From assembly GCA_045114665.1 (NCBI GenBank), contig JBGUKW010000067.1, positions 1-12,934 on the forward strand: DNA of 12,934 nt. Direction: 5' to 3'. This DNA comes from CADAWZ01 sp045114665. Its GTDB lineage: Bacteria; Vulcanimicrobiota; CADAWZ01. How positions within the stretch are numbered: the first letter of the stretch is position 1; each line of letters starts with the position of its first letter. A program made the translations under genes and the position numbers. The notes below the pieces were generated by a model. The model worked only from the letters and a program-made list of their open reading frames with translations, did not search any database and was not told the DNA's origin. Below, in pieces: positions 7,044-12,934 of this stretch.

Positions 7044-7067
7044 CATTTTTAAAAAAAGTGTTATAAT
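7040..7067 (+). promoter_or_regulatory. Consensus sigma70 promoter of the initiator tRNA
   Basis: TTGACA (7040-7045) and TATAAT (7062-7067), both perfect, with a 16-bp spacer. Transcription would start near 7074, giving a leader of about 27 bases that includes the small GTTC-GAAG-GAAC hairpin. The -35 box contains the TGA stop of the preceding gene (7041-7043). Confidence 0.93.
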
Positions 7068-7100
7068 ATTGAATTGTTCGAAGGAACGAAGTAAATACAT

Positions 7101-7174
7101 CGCGGGGTGGAGCAGTTAGGCAGCTCGTCGGGCTCATAACCCGGAGGTCGTAGGTTCAAATCCTACCCCCGCAA
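7101..7174 (+). tRNA. Initiator tRNA-Met (anticodon CAT)
   Basis: The full cloverleaf is present: acceptor CGCGGGG with CCCCGCA, D arm GAGC/GCTC, anticodon arm CGGG/CCCG with CAT at 7135-7137, and T arm GTAGG/CCTAC around TTCAAAT. Two hallmarks identify it as the formyl-methionine initiator rather than elongator Met or Ile2: an unpaired C1:A72 at the top of the acceptor stem, and three consecutive G:C pairs in the anticodon stem. The discriminator base is A (7174). CCA is not encoded, since the next bases are CTA, so it must be added after transcription. It has its own strong promoter and is followed by a terminator. Confidence 0.97.
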
Positions 7175-7184
7175 CTAAGTTTTG

Positions 7185-7214
7185 AATACCAGCAGAGATG
7201 TTGGTATTTTTTTT
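7185..7214 (+). terminator. Intrinsic terminator after the initiator tRNA, just before the MATE gene
   Basis: A 10-bp stem AATACCAGCA/TGTTGGTATT (one G-U pair) closes a GAGA loop and is followed by eight T (7207-7214). It begins 11 bases after the tRNA end and finishes 15 bases before the MATE start codon. Confidence 0.92.
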
Positions 7215-7229
7215 ATATAAGGATATTTT

Positions 7230-8588
7230 ATGTTAAATAAATTTGAAACTGAAGATATATCAAAATTGTTAGTTCAATTTTCTCTTCCTGCCATTGCTGG
7301 AATGATTATACATTCTTGCTATAATATTGTTTCAAGAATGTTTGTTGGAAATATGGGAGATAATGGTCATCTAGGTCTTGCAGGTCTTGCAGTTGTATTT
7401 CCTGTAATGTTGTTATTTTTTTCAATATGTGTTTTATTTGGATTAGGTGGAGCAAATTTATATTCAATAAAACTCGGTGAAAAAAAATATGATGAAGCTG
7501 AAAATATTTTGGGAATGGCTATTTTGTCAGGAAGCATTGTAACAGCGATAATATGTATTCCTGCTTATATTTTTAGTGCTGATTTGCTTTCTTTTTTTGG
7601 AGCGAGTAAAGATGTTCTTCCCTATGCAAATGCCTATTTTAAAATAATTGCTTTGTCAAGCACTATTGGTTTTATAGGTTTTGCTGTAAATGCTTTTGTC
7701 AGAGCAGATGGAAGCCCTGCTGTTGCTATGAATACAATGATAATAGGAGCTGTTTTTAATATAATTGCTTCTCCTATTTTTCTTTTTGTATTGAAATGGG
7801 GAATGGCTGGATTAGCACTTGCAACAGCTATTGGACAATGTCTAACAATGTCTTGGGTTTTGTATTATTTTTCTGGTGAAAAGGCAAATGTAAGATTAAA
7901 TAGGAGAATGTTTAAGTTCAATTTTCCTCTTATATTGAAAATTGCATCAATGGGAATGCCACCTTGTGCAATGCAACTTATAAATAGCTTTATCATGTTT
8001 TTCTTGAATAAATCACTTGCTATATATGGTGGAGATATGGCAATTTCTGCAATGGGAATTGTCATGAGTATTCAAACTATAATGATAATGCCTATTGTTG
8101 GATTAAGTCAGGGAGCTCAGCCTATAATTGGATATAATTTTGGAGCTGGTATTTTTTCAAGAGTAGAAGAAACTGTAAAAAGAGCCGTTGTTGCAGGTAC
8201 AATTTTTGTTCTTTGTGTATTTTTGTTAATGAGATGTTGGCCAACTCAAATAATGATTATGTTTACACAAAATCCTGAACTTCAGGGACTTGGTGTTAAA
8301 TGTATGAATATTTGGTTTTTAGCACTTCCTCTTATTGCTATACAGATTTTGGGTTCTTGCTATTTTCAATCAATAGGAAAAGTTTTACCTTCATTGTTTT
8401 TGACATCGACAAGACAGTTGATATTTTTGATTCCTGCTATTTATTTTCTTCCTATATTTTGGAAGTTTGATGGATTGCTTTATGCAGCTCCATTGTCAGA
8501 TACTTTATCTGCTGTTTTAACTGCTATTTTCTTGTTTAGAGATATAAGTAAAGAGAAAAAACGTAGATTAGAACTTGAAACAGCTTAA
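7230..8588 (+). CDS. MATE-family multidrug/cation efflux transporter
   Basis: A 452-residue inner-membrane antiporter of the multidrug and toxic compound extrusion family, in the MepA/DinF-like branch, expected to exchange a drug or metabolite for Na+ or H+ through twelve membrane helices arranged as two bundles of six. Diagnostic stretches are the first-helix lead LLVQFSLPAIAGMII (13-27), FVGNMGDNGHLGLAGLAVVF (38-57), NAFVRADGSP (154-163) at the end of helix 4-5, and GLSQGAQPIIGYNFGA (291-306) in the second bundle. AAGGA lies 6 bases before the ATG, so the start is firm. The promoter is not obvious: a terminator ends 15 bases before the gene, so expression depends on read-through from the tRNA promoter or on a promoter inside the tRNA region. 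The gene ends next to a bidirectional terminator. The transported substrate cannot be predicted. Confidence 0.95.
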   Translation: MLNKFETEDISKLLVQFSLPAIAGMIIHSCYNIVSRMFVGNMGDNGHLGLAGLAVVFPVMLLFFSICVLFGLGGANLYSIKLGEKKYDEAENILGMAILSGSIVTAIICIPAYIFSADLLSFFGASKDVLPYANAYFKIIALSSTIGFIGFAVNAFVRADGSPAVAMNTMIIGAVFNIIASPIFLFVLKWGMAGLALATAIGQCLTMSWVLYYFSGEKANVRLNRRMFKFNFPLILKIASMGMPPCAMQLINSFIMFFLNKSLAIYGGDMAISAMGIVMSIQTIMIMPIVGLSQGAQPIIGYNFGAGIFSRVEETVKRAVVAGTIFVLCVFLLMRCWPTQIMIMFTQNPELQGLGVKCMNIWFLALPLIAIQILGSCYFQSIGKVLPSLFLTSTRQLIFLIPAIYFLPIFWKFDGLLYAAPLSDTLSAVLTAIFLFRDISKEKKRRLELETA

Positions 8589-8589
8589 C

Positions 8590-8630
8590 AAAAAAAGACT
8601 TGTTGGAAAAATTTCCAACAAGTCTTTTTT
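8590..8630. terminator. Bidirectional intrinsic terminator after the MATE gene
   Basis: A 13-bp perfect stem (8597-8609 with 8612-8624; GACTTGTTGGAAA and its complement) is flanked by an A tract on the left (8590-8596) and six T on the right. It lies directly after the MATE stop and 67 bp beyond the converging PAP2 gene, so it can serve both. Confidence 0.92.
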
Positions 8631-8697
8631 GTTATTTTTCACTATGTGGATTTTTTAGTTTTTCATTTTTTCTTCTTTTACTTGATCGTCTTTTTTA

Positions 8698-9666
8698 TTA
8701 TTTTTCTTTTTTTACATTTTTTGCATTAAACCAATTTGATATTGGATCAAACATTAGAGGGATAACAAACATTGTTAGAATATTTTGTATAAAGAATTGA
8801 GTTGCTTTAAATACGCTTATTTCTCCAATTTTGATAGGTTTCATTATTGGGTATATAATTAGAATTAATATTGTCATTATAATAAATCCAATTATGAATC
8901 TTGCCCATTTTTCATTTGTTGAAATTTTTTCAGGGTCTTCAAATTTTACAAATTTTCTTTCCAAATACCAACCAATTACTAAACCGAGAAATCCGCCTAT
9001 AGCTCTTAAATTATCCGTTATGCTTTTTATTGGTTGTACATGTGTTTCTTCATAAGGTGGATAACCTTTTAAAATTGTGTAGGCATATAAAATAATTGCA
9101 ATAATTATGCCAGAGACAAATACAGCAGTATCTATTTCAGGGTGTTCTTTTAGATATTTAAAGAGTAATTCTGCTATAAATATCATTATAATGCCATTGA
9201 TAAGGGCAACAATAACATCTTGTGGAGTGTGAGCTCCTAAATAATTTCTGCTAAATAAAACAAGTGCAACAAATATCCATAAAATCCAAGTTAATATTTT
9301 GTATTTGTTTTTTATAACCCATCCAGCACTTCCAAAAACATTTACGGCTATGGTTGAATGACCACTTGGGAATGAATAATTACTTGGTCTTTCTGTCAAT
9401 GCAGAAGGATGTAATGTTAAATCTCTTACAAATGGGCGTTTGATACATAAGATATTTTTTAATATTGTATTTAAACATGTTCCTGCATTATATGTAAAAA
9501 ATACTATTTGACCTGCATGTTTTGAGAAACACCAAAATAATATGCAGGGTATCAATATAATAAGTGGGTTTACATCAAGTTCTGTTATAAATACAAAAAA
9601 TCTCTCTATAAATTCAGGTTGACTTTCTCTTAGGTTCTGCAAGTAGTGCAGGTATTGAAGGTCCAT
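8698..9666 (-). CDS. PAP2-family membrane phosphatase, downstream paralogue
   Basis: A type 2 phosphatidic-acid phosphatase-like enzyme in the membrane, acting on a lipid phosphate or pyrophosphate such as undecaprenyl pyrophosphate or phosphatidate. Its three-part active site is intact: K70 N...K-RP (KX6RP, 70-78), PSGH (100-103) and SR...AHTPQD, with Arg140, His146 and Asp150. The catalytic histidines are 103 and 146. At 322 residues it exceeds the common 170-230 length because a C-terminal part (about 180-322) adds several further hydrophobic helices before an NWFNAK tail rich in Lys. It is the second gene of a tandem pair, 23 bp after its paralogue. The first 180 residues are about 78% identical to the paralogue (about 140 of 180 by my count), while the rest has diverged far more. 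AAAGGA lies 12 bases before the ATG. Confidence 0.9.
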   Translation of the reverse strand: MDLQYLHYLQNLRESQPEFIERFFVFITELDVNPLIILIPCILFWCFSKHAGQIVFFTYNAGTCLNTILKNILCIKRPFVRDLTLHPSALTERPSNYSFPSGHSTIAVNVFGSAGWVIKNKYKILTWILWIFVALVLFSRNYLGAHTPQDVIVALINGIIMIFIAELLFKYLKEHPEIDTAVFVSGIIIAIILYAYTILKGYPPYEETHVQPIKSITDNLRAIGGFLGLVIGWYLERKFVKFEDPEKISTNEKWARFIIGFIIMTILILIIYPIMKPIKIGEISVFKATQFFIQNILTMFVIPLMFDPISNWFNAKNVKKEK

Positions 9667-9689
9667 AAATATAAATTTTCCTTTCTAAT

Positions 9690-10637
9690 TTATTTTGTAT
9701 TTGGTTTTGCATTAAACCATGTTGAAATTTTATTAAAAGTTAGAGGAATGCAAAATATTATTATTATATTTTGTACAAACAAATGAAGTGGTCTATAACA
9801 TTTAAATTGGAATAAAAAAGGATATATATAAAAGAAGCATAGTGAAATAAATATAGTTCCAACTATAAACCTTATCCCTTTTTCACTTAATGAAATTGTT
9901 TCTGGATCTTTGAAATTTATCAATTTTCTTTCTAAAAACCAAGCTAATAACATTCCAAGAACACCGCCTATTTCATTTAAACTTTCTCTTATACTTATCA
10001 TTTTTGAAACTTTTGTTATATTTTGATCAGGATAGCCTTTTAAGAGTATATAAGCACTGAGAATAAGAAGAATTATTAAGCCATAAAAAAGTATTAGAGT
10101 ATCTTTTTCGGGATGTTCTTTTAAATATTTAAAAAGTAATTCTATGAGGAATATAGTCAAAATTCCATTGATAAGGGCAACAATAACATCTTGGGGTGTG
10201 TGAGCTCCTAAAAAGTTTCTGCTGAATAAAACTAGGGCTACAAATATCCATAATATCCAACTGAGTATTTTATATTTGTTTCGTATTACCCAGCCAGCAC
10301 TTCCAAAAGTATTTACTGCTGTTGCAGAATGACCACTTGGAAATGAATAATTATGAGGTCTTGGGGTTAATGTCGATGGATATAGACTTGGGTCTCTGAC
10401 GAATGGGCGTCTGCAACAAATAGTGTTTTTTAGTAAAGTATTCACACACGGACCAATATTATATGTAAATAATACTATTTGTCCAGCATGTTTTGAAAAA
10501 CACCAAAATAATATACTTGGTATTAATATAATAAAAGCATTTATATCAATATTGGATATAATTACAAAAAATCTTTCTACTGGCTCTCCCCATTGTTCTC
10601 TCAAATTCTGCAACCAATGCAGATATTGGAGATCCAT
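9690..10637 (-). CDS. PAP2-family membrane phosphatase, upstream paralogue
   Basis: The same architecture as its downstream neighbour in 315 residues: KNTICCRRP (KX6RP, 70-78), PSGH (100-103) and SRNFLGAHTPQD (139-150), so the catalytic set Lys70, Arg77, His103, Arg140, His146, Asp150 is complete and catalysis is likely. Differences are concentrated in residues 12-30, 60-95 (around the active-site entrance) and the whole C-terminal third, which suggests a changed substrate or lipid-contact preference. The leader has the same GGAAAA.TTATATTT layout as the downstream gene, with the ribosome site AAAGGA 12 bases from the ATG, so the duplicated unit included the ribosome site. It is the promoter-proximal gene of the pair. 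The substrate is unproven. Confidence 0.9.
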   Translation of the reverse strand: MDLQYLHWLQNLREQWGEPVERFFVIISNIDINAFIILIPSILFWCFSKHAGQIVLFTYNIGPCVNTLLKNTICCRRPFVRDPSLYPSTLTPRPHNYSFPSGHSATAVNTFGSAGWVIRNKYKILSWILWIFVALVLFSRNFLGAHTPQDVIVALINGILTIFLIELLFKYLKEHPEKDTLILFYGLIILLILSAYILLKGYPDQNITKVSKMISIRESLNEIGGVLGMLLAWFLERKLINFKDPETISLSEKGIRFIVGTIFISLCFFYIYPFLFQFKCYRPLHLFVQNIIIIFCIPLTFNKISTWFNAKPNTK

Positions 10638-10666
10638 AAATATAAGTTTTCCTTTCTTTAAAATTT

Positions 10667-10722
10667 ATTATATTAATTAGCACAAGGCGTTATATTATAT
10701 ATATAAATATTTTTTCTAATAA
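10667..10722 (-). promoter_or_regulatory. Possible promoter region of the PAP2 pair
   Basis: On the minus strand two perfect TATAAT hexamers occur (10667-10672 and 10694-10699). Neither has a convincing -35 box; the better is TTATTA at 10717-10722, 17 bp from the second hexamer. In DNA this AT-rich such hexamers arise by chance, so this is tentative. Confidence 0.3.
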
Positions 10723-10766
10723 TAGAATTTCCTTTGTTCTTTGTTATGTATTGCTATCTTTGGGCA

Positions 10767-10810
10767 AATAAAAAATCCCTTGCAATGGATTTTTTCCAAA
10801 GCAAGGGGAT
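10767..10810 (-). terminator. Intrinsic terminator, minus strand, downstream of the gene remnant
   Basis: Read on the minus strand, ATCCCCTTGC (10801-10810) pairs with GCAAGGGAT (10775-10783, one bulged base), with a minor inner TGGA/TCCA pairing. The run ATTTTTTATTT follows. It ends minus-strand transcripts arriving from the remnant and insulates the PAP2 pair. Confidence 0.75.
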
Positions 10811-10831
10811 ATATATATATATAGTTATGGA

Positions 10832-11014
10832 TTAGTTATTATATCCTGCAACAATTTCTCGGTATTGCTCACGAGTTACACCATTTGATTCGTAATAGAT
10901 TGTTGCTGAAGTGTTCCAAAAATAACTTCCATACCCAGAACAAGATTCAGGTAGATATACTGATCTTAGAATAGAAACTAAAAAAAATAGGCAAATTTTT
11001 AAAAATATAAAATA
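10832..11014 (-). pseudogene. Start-less coding remnant, C-terminal fragment of an unknown protein
   Basis: On the minus strand 60 sense codons end in TAA at 10832-10834, but no ATG, GTG or TTG occurs in frame before the upstream stop at 11015-11017. The encoded tail reads ...SVYLPESCSGYGSYFWN, then TSATIYYESNGVTREQYREI, then VAGYNN, preceded by a hydrophobic stretch (FIFLKICLFFLVSIL). The tail has balanced residue content and is visibly richer in G+C than its surroundings, unlike chance translation of AT-rich spacer, and a terminator follows 22 bases after the stop. This looks like the 3' end of a gene whose front was lost. I do not recognise the family. An unusual start codon inside the hydrophobic part is the alternative. 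Confidence 0.45.
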
Positions 11015-11022
11015 TTAATATA

Positions 11023-11039
11023 GTTAACAAATTGTTAAC
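11023..11039. promoter_or_regulatory. Perfect 17-bp palindrome, operator-like
   Basis: GTTAACAA-A-TTGTTAAC is an exact inverted repeat of 8+1+8 bp, lying upstream of the coding remnant (minus strand) and near TAATAT/TATATT hexamers. Its size and symmetry fit a dimeric helix-turn-helix repressor site. No regulator gene is adjacent. Confidence 0.4.
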
Positions 11040-11049
11040 ATAAAATTAT

Positions 11050-11084
11050 AAAAAAATTAGGGCGAATCTCATAGAGATTAGCCC
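11050..11084 (-). terminator. Intrinsic terminator of the AAA-ATPase gene
   Basis: On the minus strand an 11-bp stem with one mismatch (GGGCTAATCTC against GAGATTCGCCC) closes a three-base loop and is followed by TAATTTTTTT. It lies about 50 bases past the AAA-ATPase stop. Confidence 0.85.
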
Positions 11085-11136
11085 TCTATAAGATAAAATA
11101 ATTATAATCTATATTTATAATTTTTGCAAGTAAAAT

Positions 11137-12687
11137 TTACAAAATAATTTGTCTTTTTCTATCATTTGCAACAAATACAGCAGTAATAATTTTTTTGTTA
11201 CTTTTTTTATAAGTTTCTGCATATTGTGCAACTTGTTTTTCTCCCTCTTTTTTCTTTGAGGCTACTGATTTAGAATTTTTTGCAAATTTAAATTCAATGA
11301 TAATTATATGATCATCAAATGGAATTACAATATCAGGACGCCCTTGAAAATTGTGAGGTTCAGGAAAAACTAAAAGTCTTGTAGCATAAAGTAACATCAT
11401 GAATAGTGAACGATACCAAAATTCATTTCTGTTTGGATAGTCATCATACGGAATAGGCTTTAAGGCTTCATTGAAAATATCAACAATTTTTTTAATATCT
11501 GCATTTTTTGTCGCTTCCCAAATTTCATATCCTAAATTCATATAGTCTGTGATATTATAAAAATTATCAAGAGTTAACTGTGTCATTGAATTACGAACTT
11601 CTTCATTTGGATAATCAAGAGTTATAATATTTTCTTGCTTTTCTGCAATAGTTAAATAGCCTGATTGAAATAAAAAACTCTCAACACTTGCATTTTCAAT
11701 TTCTCTTAAATTTGTGAAGTCTATAGATACTTTTTTATTTATAAATTCTTTTTGGTCTTTAATTTTGTGCTTTTTTAGATATTTAACAAGAAATGAAGGC
11801 GTAGCTGAATTATACCAATAATTGTGAAATTCTCCTTTTTTAAAGAAATTTAGGACAGAGAATGGATTATATACTCTTGTTATTCCATCAAAAGAAAATC
11901 CATCATAATATTCTTTTATTTTATTTAAAAGCTCTTGCTTATTCATTGACATTTCTTTTGAAGTTATTTCGAGCCACTCTCTGAAATTGTCTTCAAGTTC
12001 TTTTTGGGTGTATCCAACAATATCACTATATTTTTTATCAATAGAAATATCATCTAAATTATTTAATCCTGAAAAAATTCCAGTTTTACTAAATTTAGTA
12101 ATTCCAGTAATAAATACAAATTTTAAATATTTGCTATAACTTTTTAAAATAATATAAAAAGAGCGTAAAAAATCTCTAATTTCATTTGCTTTTTCTAAAT
12201 CATCAATATATTCTGTAATAGAAAAATCATATTCATCTATAAGGACAACAACTGAGCCAAATTTTTTATATAATCTTGTGATTATATTTGCAAATATACG
12301 ACTTGCAGTTTCTTTTAATTTTATGTCTAAATTATAGTCATAAATAATTTCTCCAAGGTAGTCTTTAAGTGATGCTTTAAATTCTTTTATATTTTCGTAA
12401 TCTCCTAACCCACTCATGTCCAGTTTTATAACTGGGTTAGGATTTTTTTCTTGTTTTTTTACCCATTCTTCTGCATAAAGTCCTTTGAATAATTCAGCTT
12501 TTCCTTGAAACATTGCCTCTAATGTAGAAATAGTTAGTGATTTTCCAAAACGACGAGGACGAGAAAGAAAATAGTATTTTCCATTTTCTATCATTGTTTG
12601 TAGATGCTTTGTTTTGTCTATATAAATAGCATTATTTTGGCGAATTTCTGAAAAATTTTGTTCACCGATTGGTAATTTTTGTAGCAT
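11137..12687 (-). CDS. AAA-ATPase-like protein with C-terminal PD-(D/E)XK nuclease domain (AAA-ATPase_like/PDDEXK_9 family)
   Basis: A 516-residue cytoplasmic protein of a large family whose members are often present in many copies per genome and whose function is not established; a role in mobile DNA or defence is suspected. The N-terminal segment LPIGEQNF...IYIDKT (5-26) is the family signature. The P-loop reads SRPRRFGKS (42-50), Walker B is VVVLIDEYD (146-154), and the sensor-like FITGITKFSKTGIFSGLNN (192-210) follows. The C-terminal nuclease-like domain has GRPD (449-452) and IIEFKF (463-468), giving the D...E-X-K set Asp452, Glu465 and Lys467, so the catalytic residues appear intact. 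The protein is full length. AGGAG lies 6 bases before the ATG, fixing the start. It has its own terminator and stands alone, beside the end of an IS element. Confidence 0.93.
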   Translation of the reverse strand: MLQKLPIGEQNFSEIRQNNAIYIDKTKHLQTMIENGKYYFLSRPRRFGKSLTISTLEAMFQGKAELFKGLYAEEWVKKQEKNPNPVIKLDMSGLGDYENIKEFKASLKDYLGEIIYDYNLDIKLKETASRIFANIITRLYKKFGSVVVLIDEYDFSITEYIDDLEKANEIRDFLRSFYIILKSYSKYLKFVFITGITKFSKTGIFSGLNNLDDISIDKKYSDIVGYTQKELEDNFREWLEITSKEMSMNKQELLNKIKEYYDGFSFDGITRVYNPFSVLNFFKKGEFHNYWYNSATPSFLVKYLKKHKIKDQKEFINKKVSIDFTNLREIENASVESFLFQSGYLTIAEKQENIITLDYPNEEVRNSMTQLTLDNFYNITDYMNLGYEIWEATKNADIKKIVDIFNEALKPIPYDDYPNRNEFWYRSLFMMLLYATRLLVFPEPHNFQGRPDIVIPFDDHIIIIEFKFAKNSKSVASKKKEGEKQVAQYAETYKKSNKKIITAVFVANDRKRQIIL

Positions 12688-12819
12688 ATTTTTCTCCTAT
12701 TTTTGGGTTGCCATTGCGAGGAAATTAAAGTTTCTATGTTATGAAAAATATTAAAAATATTAAATAATATGTAAAATTTTTAATATAAAATATCTTTCTT
12801 TATTATTCAATATAACCTT
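12688..12819. other. AT-rich spacer between tnpB and the AAA-ATPase gene
   Basis: It should contain the IS right end. The sequence GCCATTGCGAGG (12713-12724) stands out as G+C-rich in an otherwise AT-rich stretch and resembles short dispersed palindromic repeats of many bacterial genomes, but only one copy is in the window. No gene is present. Confidence 0.5.
12748..12775 (-). promoter_or_regulatory. Possible promoter of the AAA-ATPase gene
   Basis: On the minus strand TTTACA (12770-12775, five of six consensus bases), a 16-bp spacer and TAATAT (12748-12753, four of six). It would start transcription about 55 bases before the ATG. The surrounding DNA is so AT-rich that chance matches are common. 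Confidence 0.35.
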
Positions 12820-12934
12820 TCAAATTATATTTACTACAAATGGGTTTAACACGAACCCTCTATCCCATTTTATTGGGACTACTTTTTTTAATATTTGATA
12901 AGCTCCATTTAAATCTGCATTTATTTTTATACCT
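12820..12934 (-). CDS. tnpB: IS200/IS605-family TnpB (RNA-guided nuclease), C-terminal fragment cut by the window edge
   Basis: The last 37 codons of a tnpB gene enter from the right edge. TnpB is the RNA-guided DNA endonuclease of IS200/IS605-type elements, related to Cas12. The visible end reads GIKINADLNGAYQILKKV, then VPIKWDRGF and VLNPFVVNII. NADLNGAYQIL is the RuvC-III motif, whose Asp is a catalytic residue, and the short tail after it is the normal TnpB ending. The stop TGA is at 12820-12822. The zinc finger, RuvC-I/II and the left element end lie outside the window, so whether the gene is intact cannot be judged. The RNA guide is expected to arise from this end and the DNA just beyond it. 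The gene points toward the AAA-ATPase gene in the same orientation. Confidence 0.9.
   Translation of the reverse strand, partial: GIKINADLNGAYQILKKVVPIKWDRGFVLNPFVVNII

Larger units (their letters stand above)
10638..11136. other. Gene-poor 0.5-kb region between the PAP2 pair and the AAA-ATPase gene
   Basis: Reading leftwards from 11136 on the minus strand it holds the AAA-ATPase terminator, a 17-bp perfect palindrome, a start-less coding remnant, a terminator for that remnant, an (AT)n tract at about 10809-10823, and then the AT-rich promoter region of the PAP2 pair. I see no intact gene. Confidence 0.7.
12690..12934 (-). ncRNA. Candidate omega RNA / right-end region of the IS element (boundaries uncertain)
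   Basis: In IS200/IS605 elements the omega (re)RNA overlaps the 3' end of tnpB and its guide extends past the right end. Here the last tnpB codons can fold in alternative ways: TCCCA/TGGGA (12863-12867 with 12874-12878), GGGTT/AACCC (12842-12846 with 12854-12858), and a 7-bp AAATGGG/CCCATTT pairing (12838-12844 with 12864-12870) that shares bases with both hairpins. The rest down to 12690 is AT-rich. The right end and guide start cannot be placed from one copy, so the span is an outer limit. Confidence 0.45.

Noticed and set aside
10809..10823. (AT)n dinucleotide run
   Set aside because: Simple AT repeats are expected in DNA of this composition and no gene is controlled by it in an obvious way.
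12713..12724. GCCATTGCGAGG as a dispersed REP-like repeat
   Set aside because: Only one copy is in the window and it has no inverted partner here, so it was noted within the spacer but not called as a repeat.
1..12934. CRISPR array, rRNA genes or further tRNAs
   Set aside because: No regularly spaced direct repeats, no rRNA signatures and no second cloverleaf were seen on either strand.

Overview
The window is a stretch of very AT-rich bacterial chromosome (about 30% G+C or less, judged by eye). Genes are tightly packed, use the standard stop codons and carry sigma70-type promoters (TTGACA/TATAAT). Some genes have clear Shine-Dalgarno sites (GGGAGG, AGGAG, AAGGA), while mnmE, rsmG and the ECF gene have none. 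An ECF-type S component, a MATE pump, paired PAP2 phosphatases, an AAA-ATPase/PD-(D/E)XK gene and an IS200/IS605 tail suggest an anaerobic, host-associated lineage such as a spirochaete, clostridium or fusobacterium. Sequence alone does not settle which. mnmE lies next to rsmG without mnmG between them.

Left block (minus strand, 1-2356): a promoter at 2328-2356 can drive tatD, then an unrecognised 301-residue gene that overlaps tatD by 17 bp, then hsdS, the specificity subunit of a type I restriction-modification system. hsdS runs off the left edge. Just before the edge, its spacer-helix region carries a perfect 12-bp tandem repeat of the kind that sets recognition-site spacing in EcoR124-type enzymes.

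Translation block (plus strand, 2413-4683): mnmE (tRNA U34 modification GTPase) and rsmG (16S rRNA G527 methyltransferase) are 9 bp apart. They are followed by a roughly 127-bp imperfect palindrome and a perfect bidirectional terminator. Converging from the right is a two-gene minus-strand unit: an ATP-grasp enzyme of unknown substrate, then a zinc-ribbon Nudix hydrolase whose ribosome site lies inside the end of the ATP-grasp gene.

Transport and initiator tRNA block (plus strand, 6442-8630): an ECF S-component-like membrane protein, then an initiator tRNA-Met with a consensus promoter whose -35 box contains the ECF stop codon, then a terminator only 15 bp ahead of a MATE efflux gene. A second bidirectional terminator closes the block.

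Right block (minus strand, 8698-12934): two tandem PAP2 phosphatase paralogues, a 0.5-kb gene-poor region holding a start-less gene remnant with its own terminator and a perfect 17-bp palindrome, a full-length AAA-ATPase/PD-(D/E)XK protein with its terminator, and the last 37 codons of an IS200/IS605-family tnpB. The DNA at the tnpB end can form nested hairpins, as expected for an omega RNA.

I see no CRISPR array, rRNA or complete transposon. No wholly new system is evident. The best leads are the tnpB/omega-RNA tail, the HsdS repeat, the unknown gene after tatD, the palindromic element after rsmG, and the two PAP2 genes with unequal divergence.
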